Shown piece by piece: positions 50,436 through 60,255 of a DNA stretch of 64,000 bases. The stretch comes from CAWBJP01 sp963789165 (GTDB lineage Bacteria; Actinomycetota; Acidimicrobiia; IMCC26256; BP-133). The notes below the pieces were generated by a model. It saw only the letters and a list, made by a program, of their open reading frames with translations, was not told where the DNA came from and made no database searches. Position 1 is the first letter of the stretch, and each line of letters starts with the position of its first letter. Made by a program: the position numbers and the translations under genes. The stretch lies in contig CAWBJP010000003.1 in the NCBI GenBank assembly GCA_963789165.1, positions 496,001 through 560,000 of the forward strand. Reading direction: 5' to 3'.

Positions 50436-53378
50436 GTGGCCGCTTTGACGCCATCCAGCCCCCAGTGCCCGCCCCCTACCGCCGCCGGCCCCCCGCTGGT
50501 GGGACGGGCCCGGGAACTGGCCTGGCTCAAGGACGAACTCGAACGGGCCCGGGCCGGCCGGTTCGGCATCGTCCTGCTCGTCGCCGAGGCGGGTGTGGGG
50601 AAGACCCGGCTGACGGGCGAGCTCCTCGGCCGGCATGCGCAGGAGTGCATCTGCTTGTCGGCCCGCGCCCATGCCCTGGGGGACACCACCTCCTTCGGCC
50701 TGTGGGCGGAGGCCTTCGAAGGCCACCTCCGGAGCTGCGATCCGGCGGAGGTGGTCGAGCTGTGCGGCGGTCTGCTGGACGACGTCGCCGGCCTCTTGCG
50801 CAGTGCGGCTGTGGCCCGAGGAGGAATCCCCGACCCGGAGCCGTCGCGGGCCCAGCTGATCGACGGTTTGGCCGTCCTCCTCAACAGCCTGGGCCGCTCC
50901 GCCCCCGTGGTCATCTTCCTCGACGACGTCCACGTGGCCGACGCCTCGTCCTGGAATGCCCTCGCCTACCTGGCCCGCAACCTGGGGGACTTACCCGTGC
51001 TCGTCATCGCCGCCGCCCGCACGGGCGAACTGGCCGCCCAGGCCGGTCCCACCCAGATGGTCCTCGGCATGGAGCAGGACGGACTGCTGCGCCGCCTCGC
51101 GCTCGGCCCGCTGGGGGAAGAGGCGATCGCTGAACTGGCTGGATCGATGGTCGGCGGTTCGCCGCCGCCCGCACTGGTGGGCTGGCTGATGGAGCGATCC
51201 CGGGGGAATCCGCTCTTCGCCCGGGGGCTGCTCCACGCGCTCCTTGACGAAGGCGCCGACCTGTCGGCCCCCCGGCTCCGGCGTCTCCCCGAAGGCCTCG
51301 CCGAGCGGGTCGTGGCCCGCCTCGACGGCCTGCCCGACGCGGCCCGGAACACGGTGGAGCTCCTCGCCGTCGTGGGCCGCCGGATCGAGCTCGGCGACCT
51401 CGTCGATCTCAGCGGCCAGCCGTTCCAGCAGGTGGGGCCCATCCTGGACGGTCTGGTCCGGTCCCAGTTCCTCACCGCCGTGGAGCGGGGCCGGGGGGTG
51501 ACCTACGAGATCCTCCATCCCCTGGCCCAGGAGGCCACCTACCAGGGCGTGGGGGCGGCCCGGCGCCATGAGCTCCACCGGCGCGTGGCCCGTGCCCTGC
51601 TAGCCGCCGGGCATCTGGGCGAGGCTGCGCCCCACTACGCGCGGTCAGCAGAGGTCGGCGACGCGGAGGCCATCGACGCGCTGTGCGGGGCGATGCGCCA
51701 GGCCGAGGACCGTCAGGCCTACCGAGAAGCGCTCACCATCCTCGGGCACCTCGTCGACCTGGTGCCGAGGGGAGATGAGCGCTGGCTCAGCGTGCTGGAC
51801 GGCATGGTCCTCCAGGCGGAGTGGGTGGTCGACCACCGGGCCGACATCCACGCCGCCCTCGCAGTCCCGGCGCTGCGGACTCTTGACGCCATGCTCGAAG
51901 GGACGGCCAATGCCGAGCGGCGAGCGGCGGTCAAGTTCCGCCTGGCGAGCTTCACGATCTGGGGGACGGGTGAGCTTGACGCTGGCCTTGAGGCGGCTCG
52001 GGGGGCCAGGGCGCTCTTCGAGGAAGCGGGGAACCGCCAAGGGCCGCTGCTGGCGAGCCTGGAAGAGGCGTTCGCCCTGGCTTTCGCGGGCAAATCCGGG
52101 GGGTGGGTACCGGAATCACGTCACTTGGCGGAGTTGGCCGAGGAACTGGGCGACCGCCTCGCCATGATGCACATCGTGGGGCGCGGGATCGGGTGGGGCG
52201 GCTTCTGGACCGGACGGTTCGACGAGGCGAAGCTCGCCCTCCTGCGGGCCATCGATCTCGCCCGGGAGGACAGCAAGACCTACTTCCATTCGCTCTGCCT
52301 GGGCGGGCTGGCCTTCACCCTCGCCTTCGAAGGCCGCATCGCGGAGACGGACAGCGTCCTCGCCGAGGCCAAGACGGTGAACCCGCAGTGGCGGGAGAGC
52401 CTGCTGCCCGAATGCGAGATCTGGGTTCGCTGGCTGGCGGGAGACTTTCAAGGGGCCTTGGATTGCGCCTGGGACTCGGTGGCGTGGAACACCAGCGGGG
52501 TGAGCCGGCGTCGGGGGGCCCCGTTCCCGTTCGCCGCCCTGGCCGCGCTCGAGACCGGCCGCCTGTCCGAGGCGGAGCGACTGCTGGCTGTGAGTCGGAC
52601 CACCTTTGGCGAGCACCCCTTGCCCCTCACGCTCCAGCTCTGCGGCCATGCCCAAGCCGTGCTCGATTGGAACCAAACCCGCGATCGGAGAGCGCTCGCC
52701 CGCACCGAGGAGGCGGCCACCGAAATCCAGCGGGTGGAGTGGTACCCATGGGCCGCCTTCCTCTTCCTCGACCTGGCTGAGATCGCCGCCGACGCCGGCG
52801 ACCTCGCCACCGGGCAACGGGCCGCTGCCGGGCTCGAGGACGTTTCCGGGGAGCTTGATCGCGACCTGTACCGCGCGCTCGCCGCTATGGCCCGTTCCTG
52901 GGGGGCACTCGCCGGTCGAAAGCCGAAGGCGGCCGCCGAGGAGGCCGAGCGGGCCCTCGACCTCCTGCCCGCCGGCTACCAGGCTTTCGCCGGGCGGGCG
53001 CTCGACCTTTTCGGACGGGCCGTCGCCTCGGCCGACCGCCCTCGGGCGCGAAGCTCCCTCGAACAGGCCGCCACCGTGTTCGAGGGCTGCGGCGCCGCCA
53101 GGCGCCGGGAACGGACCCTCAAGGCGCTGGCCCGTCTCGGCAGCAGCGGCCAGAAGGCCGCGGCCGCCCTCGGCTCCGGCGCCCTCACCGCCCGGGAGAC
53201 GGAGGTCGCACGGCTCGCCGCCCGGGGTCATACCGCCCCCGACATCGCCCGGCGGCTCGCCATCGGGGACCGGACGGTGGAGAGCCACATGGCTCGCATC
53301 TACGCCAAGCTGGGGGTCTCCTCCAAAGGTGAGCTCATCGACCGGGCCGCCGACCTCGGCTTGATCGACAAACCCTGA
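50436..53378 (+). CDS. Large ATP-binding LuxR-family (LAL) transcription regulator
   Basis: The 980-aa product starts at GTG 50436. The N-terminal AAA/ATPase region has LVGRARELAWLKDEL, Walker A AEAGVGKTRL and Walker B VVIFLDDVHVADASSWNAL (about residues 20-170). The middle is TPR-like helical repeats. The C-terminal 65 residues are a LuxR helix-turn-helix (LTARETEVARLAARGHTAPDIARRLAIGDRTVESHMARIYAKLGV). LAL proteins activate catabolic or secondary-metabolite genes in response to a ligand. The GMC oxidoreductase operon 105 bp downstream is the obvious candidate target. Confidence 0.92.
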   Translation: MAALTPSSPQCPPPTAAGPPLVGRARELAWLKDELERARAGRFGIVLLVAEAGVGKTRLTGELLGRHAQECICLSARAHALGDTTSFGLWAEAFEGHLRSCDPAEVVELCGGLLDDVAGLLRSAAVARGGIPDPEPSRAQLIDGLAVLLNSLGRSAPVVIFLDDVHVADASSWNALAYLARNLGDLPVLVIAAARTGELAAQAGPTQMVLGMEQDGLLRRLALGPLGEEAIAELAGSMVGGSPPPALVGWLMERSRGNPLFARGLLHALLDEGADLSAPRLRRLPEGLAERVVARLDGLPDAARNTVELLAVVGRRIELGDLVDLSGQPFQQVGPILDGLVRSQFLTAVERGRGVTYEILHPLAQEATYQGVGAARRHELHRRVARALLAAGHLGEAAPHYARSAEVGDAEAIDALCGAMRQAEDRQAYREALTILGHLVDLVPRGDERWLSVLDGMVLQAEWVVDHRADIHAALAVPALRTLDAMLEGTANAERRAAVKFRLASFTIWGTGELDAGLEAARGARALFEEAGNRQGPLLASLEEAFALAFAGKSGGWVPESRHLAELAEELGDRLAMMHIVGRGIGWGGFWTGRFDEAKLALLRAIDLAREDSKTYFHSLCLGGLAFTLAFEGRIAETDSVLAEAKTVNPQWRESLLPECEIWVRWLAGDFQGALDCAWDSVAWNTSGVSRRRGAPFPFAALAALETGRLSEAERLLAVSRTTFGEHPLPLTLQLCGHAQAVLDWNQTRDRRALARTEEAATEIQRVEWYPWAAFLFLDLAEIAADAGDLATGQRAAAGLEDVSGELDRDLYRALAAMARSWGALAGRKPKAAAEEAERALDLLPAGYQAFAGRALDLFGRAVASADRPRARSSLEQAATVFEGCGAARRRERTLKALARLGSSGQKAAAALGSGALTARETEVARLAARGHTAPDIARRLAIGDRTVESHMARIYAKLGVSSKGELIDRAADLGLIDKP

Positions 53379-53483
53379 CCGTCGGCGGATCGAGGAATCC
53401 GCGCGCCCGGGCCCCGTTCCGTACTGGGTACGGCAGACGCCGGACGGCCCGTTGCTTACGGTGACGACGGAGGGAGGGCGGCA

Positions 53484-54200
53484 GTGCTGACACGTCGTGA
53501 TTTCCTCGCCTACTTCGGCGGCCTGACCCTGACGAGCGCTGCAGTTTCCGCGCTGCCGGACGTTCTGTGCAGCCGGGGCTGGTGGTCGGCGGCCTACGCT
53601 GAGGACGCGGACGTCGTCCTTGACACCTACAACGGACTGGCGGGCATGGTGTGGCCCGGCAACGACGCCTACTCGAAGGCGCAGGGAGAGTGGAACGACC
53701 GCCCCGGCGCCATCGCCGCCAACGCCGGCCGTCATCTCCGGGAGGCCCTCGACGGGCTGGTGGCCCAGCCGTACCTGGTGCAGCGCGACCCCGACGGCAC
53801 GGTGCCGCTGTCAGGCTCCATCGCCAGTGCCATCAATACCGTGGCGCTGACGGTGAACCCGGCTGCAACCGGAGGCGGCTTCCCGTCGCCGTTCGCCCGG
53901 CTCCCCTTCTCTGACAAGGTGGCCGTCTGGCGCAGGCTGGAACAGGACACCCGACACGTCTCCGATCGGGATCCGACGGACAGCATCGGCGTGCTCCAGT
54001 TCGTGTTTGGTTTCTTGCCCGGGTTGGTGCTCTTCTTCGCCTTCTCGGAGATCGACGTCCTGGATCCGCAGACGCGGACCCTGAAGCGCCGGCCGGTCGG
54101 CTGGGACCACTGCGGCTATCTCGGCAACCGGCTGGAACCGGTGGAGGGTTGGGATGATCTCCTGGGCTTCTACCAGGACCGGAGGAAGGCGGACGGCTGA
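53484..54200 (+). CDS. Tat-exported small subunit-like protein of a GMC dehydrogenase
   Basis: It begins with GTG behind GGAGGGAGG. The 238-aa product has a twin-arginine signal (LTRRDFLAYFGGLTLTSAAVSALP, cleaved near residue 40) and a mature part with LVVLDTYNGLAGMVWPGND-type opening and FSDKVAVWRRLEQ and LFFAFSEIDVLDPQTRTLKRRPVGWDHCGYLG. The position and layout match the gluconate 2-dehydrogenase subunit-3-like partners that escort GMC oxidoreductases through the Tat pathway. The following gene overlaps by 4 bp. Confidence 0.75.
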   Translation: MLTRRDFLAYFGGLTLTSAAVSALPDVLCSRGWWSAAYAEDADVVLDTYNGLAGMVWPGNDAYSKAQGEWNDRPGAIAANAGRHLREALDGLVAQPYLVQRDPDGTVPLSGSIASAINTVALTVNPAATGGGFPSPFARLPFSDKVAVWRRLEQDTRHVSDRDPTDSIGVLQFVFGFLPGLVLFFAFSEIDVLDPQTRTLKRRPVGWDHCGYLGNRLEPVEGWDDLLGFYQDRRKADG

Positions 54201-55972
54201 TCCGCGACGTCATCGTCGTCGGTGCCGGCGGCGGCGGGCCGGTGGTGGCCAAGGAACTCGCCGCCCGGGGCCTGGATGTCCTGCTCCTCGAGGCGGGGCC
54301 GCGCCATGGCGAGCCGGAGCGGGAGTGGACCCACTTCGAGAACGAGGCTGCCGGTCGTTTCCGGTGGGGTCCGGCCGATCGGGCCAGGCCGCCGTGGCTG
54401 CGGGAGGTGCCGTACAACGGCACCGTCGTTCAACTCTCCGGGGTGGGGGGCACGACGCAGCATTACGGCGCCGTTTCCCCCCGGGCGATGCCTGGAGTCT
54501 TCACCGGTTATGCCGGCACCGACGCCGGAACTTATGACGTCGCCCACCGGTTCCCGTTCACCTATGCCGAGCTGGTGCCCTACTACGAATGGGTTGAGCA
54601 CACGCTGCCGGTCCAGACCGCGGCCATGGGAACCAGGACGGCGCTCTTCTTCCGGGGTGCGGAACGGATCGGCCTGCCGGTCAACACGACGAAGAACGTC
54701 GCTCGTGACTCGTTCCGCCCCCAGGAGAGTGCCATCCTCCAGCCCGGCGGCGACGCCGGCCGCACCACCGACCCGAGCCGGCTCATCTGGCCCCAGGCCA
54801 CCGGCTGCACGCTCTGTGGGTACTGCACGACAGGCTGCTATCAGCCTCGCCAAGCGCCCCGGAACCTCAAGGCGAAGCGCTCGACCGACAACAGCTACGT
54901 CCCGATGGCTCTCACTTCTGGGCGCTGGCAAGCGGGCGGCCGCGACATCAGTCTCGTCACCGACGCTTTCGCTACCGCCATCGGCACGGCCCACCACGGC
55001 GGCGAGGTGGTCGCCCGGTCCGTCAGCTGGCGCATCGGCGCCACCGGCGAGAAGGTCACCGAGGAGGCCCAGGTGGTCGTCTTGGCCGCCGGCGCCACGG
55101 AGTCGCCCCGTCTCTGGTTGAACTCGGAGCTCCCCAACCCCAACGACTGGGTTGGACGCGGCTACATCGACCACTACTTCGACCTTGTCATCGGCAGGTT
55201 CGACGAGGACACCGGCTCGGCCAAGGGGCCGATCTCGGGCGCCCGGGCCGACTTCCCGGGGCGCGGCCACTTCCACGACGCCGGTGTCCCGCCTGCGCTT
55301 CAGATGTTGATCTCCGGCCTGTCGGACGCCGGCATTGCCGGGTTCTACGACAACGGTCGACCCGACGCCGCCGGCGCCGACAGCAGCGGCCGACTGATCG
55401 GCAACCGCTTCGCCGACTTCATGAACGGCATCGACCGTCTGCTCATCATCTCGATCCTCACTGACGACGACGTCGAGGCGAACAACCGGGTGACTCTGTC
55501 CCGAGCGGCCGACGAGCACGGGCCGATCCCCAAGGTGTTCTTCGATCATCGCCACCGGTCAGCGCGCACGGTGGCGAACCGCGAGTTCCTCGCCGGCAAG
55601 GCGGTCGAGGTGTTGCGCGCCTCCGGCGCCCGGGCCGTCCACCGCCTCAACGCCCCACCATTGAACTTTCACCCCATGTCAACGATGCGCATGGGCCACG
55701 ACGCCGCCGACTCGGTGTGCGACGAGAATGGTGCCGCCCACGCCGTCCGACGCCTCTACATCGCCGATAACTCGCTCCTCGCCAACGCCCTCGGCGGCTC
55801 GAACCCGACGCTCACGACCCAGGCCCTGGCGACCCGCACGGCCGAGAAGATCTTCGCCCGGGAATTCGGCGGCGACCCCTGGGTGGGCCGGGAGACGCCG
55901 GTGTCATCGATCGATGCGGTCGTCACTCAAGCGGTTCTGGACGCCCAAAGGAGTTGGAACGTCGGTCACTGA
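54197..55972 (+). CDS. GMC-family FAD oxidoreductase
   Basis: The only start that includes the FAD motif is CTG at 54197, overlapping the previous stop as CTGA; no ATG, GTG or TTG precedes IRDVIVVGAGGGGPVVAKELAARG. The 591-aa product shows the GMC hallmarks: the Rossmann motif, LSGVGGTTQHYGAVSPRAMPG, GATESPRLWLNSELPN, and the C-terminal FHPMSTMRMGHDAADSV ... LYIADNSLLANALGGSNPTLTTQALATRTAEKI, with the catalytic His/Asn area. A Cys cluster CTLCGYCTTGCYQ (about residue 205) is typical of the multi-subunit, membrane-linked dehydrogenases. It is likely exported as a complex with the Tat partner. It oxidises an alcohol or sugar; the substrate is unknown. Confidence 0.9.
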   Translation: MIRDVIVVGAGGGGPVVAKELAARGLDVLLLEAGPRHGEPEREWTHFENEAAGRFRWGPADRARPPWLREVPYNGTVVQLSGVGGTTQHYGAVSPRAMPGVFTGYAGTDAGTYDVAHRFPFTYAELVPYYEWVEHTLPVQTAAMGTRTALFFRGAERIGLPVNTTKNVARDSFRPQESAILQPGGDAGRTTDPSRLIWPQATGCTLCGYCTTGCYQPRQAPRNLKAKRSTDNSYVPMALTSGRWQAGGRDISLVTDAFATAIGTAHHGGEVVARSVSWRIGATGEKVTEEAQVVVLAAGATESPRLWLNSELPNPNDWVGRGYIDHYFDLVIGRFDEDTGSAKGPISGARADFPGRGHFHDAGVPPALQMLISGLSDAGIAGFYDNGRPDAAGADSSGRLIGNRFADFMNGIDRLLIISILTDDDVEANNRVTLSRAADEHGPIPKVFFDHRHRSARTVANREFLAGKAVEVLRASGARAVHRLNAPPLNFHPMSTMRMGHDAADSVCDENGAAHAVRRLYIADNSLLANALGGSNPTLTTQALATRTAEKIFAREFGGDPWVGRETPVSSIDAVVTQAVLDAQRSWNVGH

Positions 55973-56282
55973 TCCGTACACGCACGAACGGCTGTGGCGG
56001 GGTCACCGGGGACACGGCGAGTCAACTGAGCACCACATCTGGCGGGTGGCACTGGCGGTCAGCGAGATGGAGGAAGCGTTGTCCGACCAGGCGCATGAGC
56101 ATGGAGACGGGCTTGCAAGAGCAGTGCTACAGCCTCGTCCCGTCCCTCGTTCAGACTCATCAGCGACACCGTTCAGTCTGAACGCCCTCAGCGGGGACCG
56201 AGCTTGCACGGCCGTGGGCGCCCCGGAGACTCACCCGGAGCAACGTCGTCCGAGGCCAAGTCGTCGAATCGGGAGCACGTGA
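55953..56282 (+). CDS. Possible small protein downstream of the GMC gene
   Basis: A frame overlapping the GMC stop reads TSVTDPYTHERLWRGHRGHGESTEHHIWRVALAVSEMEEALSDQAHEHGD, which has protein-like composition, and then drifts into low-quality sequence up to 56282. AAAGGAG lies just ahead, but the available start would be a rare codon (ACG at 55959 or GTT at 55953). It could be a short gene or the 5' piece of a truncated one. Confidence 0.3.
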   Translation, partial: VGTSVTDPYTHERLWRGHRGHGESTEHHIWRVALAVSEMEEALSDQAHEHGDGLARAVLQPRPVPRSDSSATPFSLNALSGDRACTAVGAPETHPEQRRPRPSRRIGST

Positions 56283-56441
56283 TGCTCTGCGGTGGCGGTC
56301 CCGACGCTTCGGTGATCGTCATGGAGATCCTCTGGGGCCCTACGATCGGCGCTCGGCTCTGCCTCCCCGCTCCCCGCCGGAACCAACCGCCACTCGCGTC
56401 CGGAGGAGGCCGTGTCCGCTGAGCAGCGGACACGGCAAGTC

Positions 56442-56624
56442 TGTAATGCTTCCTTGGAGGGACTTAGTTCAGGGAGGGCGGGGGTGGGTCGGTTCGTGCT
56501 CGGACGCGCGCGCGGTCGTCGCGGCTCGGTGGGAGGGTCGTCGGGGTTGGCTGAGCGCAAGCGGGCGGGCGGGCGGCGCGGGATGGTTCGTGACGGCTGC
56601 TGATGCAGGTTCGACAGGCGGGGG
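56442..56624. repeat. 183-bp direct repeat, left copy
   Basis: It is identical by eye to 58448-58630 (from TGTAATGCTTCC to CAGGCGGGGG). CGGCAAGTCTGT occurs both just before it (about 56433-56444) and just after it (about 56632-56643), as if this copy had been inserted at, or deleted around, that 12-mer. Confidence 0.85.
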
Positions 56625-58144
56625 GGTGGAGACGGCAAGTCTGTGACCCTATGCGGGACTGGTTGTCAAGGGGCGTGAGCGGGACGTTGCCGGGGTGGTG
56701 GGGCGGGGTCTTGATCATCGGAGCCGTATCGGCTTTCGTGGCGGTGCGGGGAAGGTCGCCTCGGCTGTCGACGCGGTGACGCGTCTGACCTGACGCATGT
56801 GCCTTGAGCACTTGGTGAGGGGCCTTCCTCGCACTTTTCCGTGAGCGGCGCCGGCGGCGCACGTCCTCAGGGCACCGGTAATGCTCCTCGATGATCGCGT
56901 GGGCCTCGGCCGGGCTGACGGGGGTGCCGTCGACGTCGCGGATGACGTAGGGCTCGGCTCGGGACATCACCACCCAGGCTCGCTCGGCGAGGCGGGCGGC
57001 GACTATGCAGACGGCCTTCTGGTGGTGGGCGCCGCGTTCGACCATCTGCGTGAAGTAGACAGCGGCGAGCTGCGGGTCGACCCGCCGGGCGGTGTTGGCC
57101 GACTGCACGAGCTGGTCGCGGAGCCGCCGGGGCCCTGCCTTGGAGATGGCTTGGCCTTTGCGGTCGGTGTCGCCGGTTTCGGATGCCTTGGGGGTCAGGC
57201 CGGTGAATCGCTTGAAGGCGGCGGCCTCGGGGAAGCGGTGCGGGTCGCCCATGGCGGCCACCAGCACCGGCCCGCCGATGTCGGCGATCCGGGCAGGCTG
57301 CGGGCCAGGCCCTCGGGGTCCACCCGGCGGTAGGCGGCCTCACGCTGGCGGGCGTGGGAGTCCCGCTCGGCCAGCACGGCCGCAGGAGCCGGGCTTCGGT
57401 GGCCATCTCGGCGGCCAGATCGGCGAACGGGACGGCGGGATCGTCGCGGTAGAGGTCGAGCGCAGCGGCAGCCACCGACCGCCAGGCCTCGGCTCGGTCC
57501 TGGCCGTAGTGGCCCCGCGATGCCTTGCGGATCAACGCCGCGAGCCGGGCCAGGCCCGTGCGCAGCAGGGCCCGGGGGTCGCCGTAACGCTCGAGGACGG
57601 CCACGTCGGCGGCGGTGAGCTCGCCGGTGATGGCCTCGTCCAGCATGGGCATGGCCTGGCGGGCCAGCTCCCGGAGTCGGACCTTGTGGCGGGTGGCGGT
57701 GTCGGTCAGCCGGTCCGCGGCCCGCACCCGACGATCCAGACTCGCCGCTGGCCCCTCGGCCAGCCAGAGGCGCTGGAGGCCGTCGGGGTCGACGACGGCC
57801 AAGCGGGCGAGGGCCTCGGCGTCGATCGAGTTCGACTTGGCGTGCTGGGACAGGAACCGTCGCAGCGCCGCCGCCTTCGCCGAGCTCACCCGGTGCACCA
57901 CATGCCCGCGCCGACAGAAGAACACCGCCACGGGCAGCCAGGCCGCCCCCGTCGGCTCGATGATCACCTCCAACCGGGTGCCCTCCGGCGCTCCCGTCAG
58001 GGCCGCCGCCTCGATCGTGGCCAGGCTCTCTGTCGTCGGCCGGCAGCGGCGGCGGGCCAGCACCTCGGTCGTCTCGTCGATCACCACCACCGTGTGGGTG
58101 CTGGCGATGCCCAGGTCGATCCCGACGATGCGCCGGGTCCTCAT
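56464..58144 (-). pseudogene. IS110-family transposase gene, frameshifted
   Basis: Translation starts at ATG 58144 behind AAGGAG. The N-terminal RuvC-like DEDD domain is intact at its start (RRIVGIDLGIASTHTVVVIDETTEVLARRR ... LEVIIEPTGAAWLPVAVFF ... HAKSNSIDAEALARL). Near 57380 the coding frame changes (to AERDSHARQREAAYRRVDPEGLARSLPG) and near 57290 it changes again to the C-terminal transposase_20 domain (IADIGGPVLVAAMGDPHRFPEAAAFKRFTGLTPKASETG ... LVQSANTARRVDPQLAAVYF). The catalytic Ser region falls after the shifts. The last frame runs into the direct repeat, giving an abnormal 120-residue tail. Probably inactive, unless the shifts are sequencing errors. Confidence 0.8.
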
Positions 58145-58447
58145 AGTCGTCTCCTTCTCGTCACCGATGGACACCCCGACGATCCAGGTCCTCGACGGCC
58201 ACGGCCCCACGGTCGCAAGCGAAAGCCCGTCACGGCCCCACACATGTTCCTCAACCGGGCTCGACCTCACGGGCCGGCCGACGTCCCTATCCGGGTCCTC
58301 CGTGGCCGGGTCGGAGGAGGCACTCAGACTTCCGAGGCACGACCACGTCGTCCTCAGTGTGGATCCTCCCGCCTCCCCCCGAACCAGCCGGGGTCCCTCA
58401 CATGCAACCCCGTGGGCCGAGCCAACCGGTGGACCGAACCACTTACA
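58145..58447 (-). ncRNA. Candidate IS110 bridge-RNA region
   Basis: IS110-family elements encode a structured bridge RNA in the non-coding segment upstream of the transposase gene. The 300 bp here fills that position and is rich in self-complementary runs (for example CCGGCCGACG / CGTGGCCGGGTCGG). I could not define target and donor loops by eye, so the call rests on position only. Confidence 0.4.
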
Positions 58448-58630
58448 TGTAATGCTTCCTTGGAGGGACTTAGTTCAGGGAGGGCGGGGGTGGGTCGGTT
58501 CGTGCTCGGACGCGCGCGCGGTCGTCGCGGCTCGGTGGGAGGGTCGTCGGGGTTGGCTGAGCGCAAGCGGGCGGGCGGGCGGCGCGGGATGGTTCGTGAC
58601 GGCTGCTGATGCAGGTTCGACAGGCGGGGG
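58448..58630. repeat. 183-bp direct repeat, right copy
   Basis: See the left copy at 56442-56624. This copy sits between the transposase upstream region and the excisionase-like gene. Confidence 0.85.
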
Positions 58631-58754
58631 CCCGGTGGCCCCAGCCAGGCCTGCACTGGCTGCCGCTCGAAATTTCGGAAGTGCCCCGTCGCATCGGGAG
58701 AAGGCGCACGCGCATAGGTGTAGGTGAGAGACAACTTTCACCAAGGAGGTCACA

Positions 58755-59048
58755 GTGCCCGAGCCGGAAGTGATCAGGGAGGAGCGGAGGTTCTTGGACA
58801 TCGAGGAGGTGGCGAGGCTCCTCGGTGTGGGCGTCCGACACGTGCGGCGCCTGGTCGCCGATCGAAGGATCCCATACCTGAAGTGGGGCCACCTGCTTCG
58901 CTTCGATCCGGTCGAGATCGACGCCTGGCTCGACGCCGCACGGCGACCGACGAGGAGCGAGGTTGTCAGCATGCCGGCGCTTCGCATCCACGGCGGGCGC
59001 CACGTGAAGGGCGGGCGGCGGCCGTGGCCGTCGTCCGGAGCCCGCTGA
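58755..59048 (+). CDS. Excisionase-like MerR/HTH_17 DNA-binding protein
   Basis: It starts with GTG behind AAGGAGGTCACA. Residues 13-65 (FLDIEEVARLLGVGVRHVRRLVADRRIPYLKWGHLLRFDPVEIDAWLDAA) are a textbook helix-turn-helix of the excisionase/HTH_17 type. The Arg-rich tail (about 30 residues) is unstructured. Directly upstream of the integrase it probably sets the direction of recombination. Confidence 0.88.
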   Translation: MPEPEVIREERRFLDIEEVARLLGVGVRHVRRLVADRRIPYLKWGHLLRFDPVEIDAWLDAARRPTRSEVVSMPALRIHGGRHVKGGRRPWPSSGAR

Positions 59049-59106
59049 GACTGTCCTACCCCGCGGAGATGATGGACCGGTCGAACCGATCGGAGGCGGG
59101 TGAGCC

Positions 59107-60246
59107 ATGGGGCACCTACGAAAGGCGCCGAGCGGGCGTTGGGAGGCGCGGTACCGGGGGTCGGACGGCCGGGAGCACAGCCGGCGGTTTCCCACGAAGC
59201 GGGAGGGACAGGCCTTCCTGGAGCGGACCGGCGCGGAGCAGCAGCGGGGCGAGTGGCGGGACCCGCAGGGCGCCAAGGTCCGGACGGCGGACTGGATCGA
59301 CGCGTGGTGGGCGACGACGGTGAACCTGCGGCCGTCGTCGAGGGCGCGGGACGAGGCGTACATCCGGAACCACGTCCTCCCCGCCTTCGGCGAGCTTCCG
59401 CTCGGCGCAATCACGCATCTCGACGTCCGGGCCTGGGTGGCCGAGCTCGCTGCCAAGGGACGGGCGCCGGCAACGGTCCAGAAGGCGTACCAGACCCTTT
59501 CGAAGATCCTGCGGGGCGCGGTGGACGCCGGGCTCATCGCCCAGTCGCCCTGCCGGAACGTCGCCTTACCGCGGGTCGAGCGCGAGGAGATGAGGTTCCT
59601 CACACCGGCGGAGGTGGCCGCTCTCGCCGAAGCAATCGATCCCCGGTACCGAGCGCTGATCTTCTTCGACGCCTACTGCGGGCTGCGGCTGGGCGAGTTG
59701 GCGGGGCTCCGCCGAGGCCGGGTCGACCTGCTCCACCGCGAGGTTAGCGTCACCGAGATCGCCGTCGAGGTCAAGGGCAACCTGATTTTCGGGCCGCCCA
59801 AGACGAGGGCGGGCCATCGGAAGGTTCCGGTTCCCCGCTTTGTCGCCGACGAGATGGCTGCCCACCTCGACGCCTACGGGGAGCCCAACACGGACGCTCT
59901 CGTCTTCGTCGGCGCAGACGGCGGCGCACTGCGAGCCAACGGCTGGCGCGCCCGGCATTGGCGCCCGGCGATCCGGGCCGCCGGGCTCGAACCGCTCCGC
60001 CCCCACGACCTCCGACACACCGCCGTCTCGCTGTGGGTGGCGGCCGGCGCGAGTCCCAAGCAGATCGCCACCTGGGCCGGCCACACCTCAGTCTCGGTCG
60101 TCCTCGATCGCTACGGCCACCTCTTTCCTGGCCACGAGGACACCGTCCTCGCCCGCCTGGAGAATCTCGGGCGAACGCCGGCCGTGCCTTCGAGTGAGGG
60201 TCTTGGCCTCCCTGAGCACCGGTCCGCTATACTGTCTAGCCAGTAG
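59107..60246 (+). CDS. int: Tyrosine site-specific integrase
   Basis: The 379-aa product has an N-terminal AP2-like arm-binding region (GHLRKAPSGRWEARYRGSDGREHSRRFPTKREGQAFL), a core-binding SAM-like domain (about 65-150) and the catalytic domain with Arg in CGLRLGE, the HxxR box in RPHDLRHT, H/W in WAGHTS, and Tyr in VLDRYGH. All catalytic residues are present. It lies 0.8 kb from attR at tRNA-Val and is the enzyme that inserted the island. Confidence 0.95.
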   Translation: MGHLRKAPSGRWEARYRGSDGREHSRRFPTKREGQAFLERTGAEQQRGEWRDPQGAKVRTADWIDAWWATTVNLRPSSRARDEAYIRNHVLPAFGELPLGAITHLDVRAWVAELAAKGRAPATVQKAYQTLSKILRGAVDAGLIAQSPCRNVALPRVEREEMRFLTPAEVAALAEAIDPRYRALIFFDAYCGLRLGELAGLRRGRVDLLHREVSVTEIAVEVKGNLIFGPPKTRAGHRKVPVPRFVADEMAAHLDAYGEPNTDALVFVGADGGALRANGWRARHWRPAIRAAGLEPLRPHDLRHTAVSLWVAAGASPKQIATWAGHTSVSVVLDRYGHLFPGHEDTVLARLENLGRTPAVPSSEGLGLPEHRSAILSSQ

Positions 60247-60255
60247 ACTCTTTCG

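Larger units (their letters stand above)
56442..58630. mobile_element. IS110-type insertion sequence flanked by 183-bp direct repeats
   Basis: The segment holds an IS110-like transposase gene on the minus strand with about 300 bp of non-coding DNA upstream of it. Identical 183-bp sequences lie at 56442-56624 and 58448-58630, 2006 bp apart. IS110 elements do not make long target duplications, so the repeats reflect tandem insertion, recombination or a captured copy of one terminal region. The exact ends are unresolved. Confidence 0.6.
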
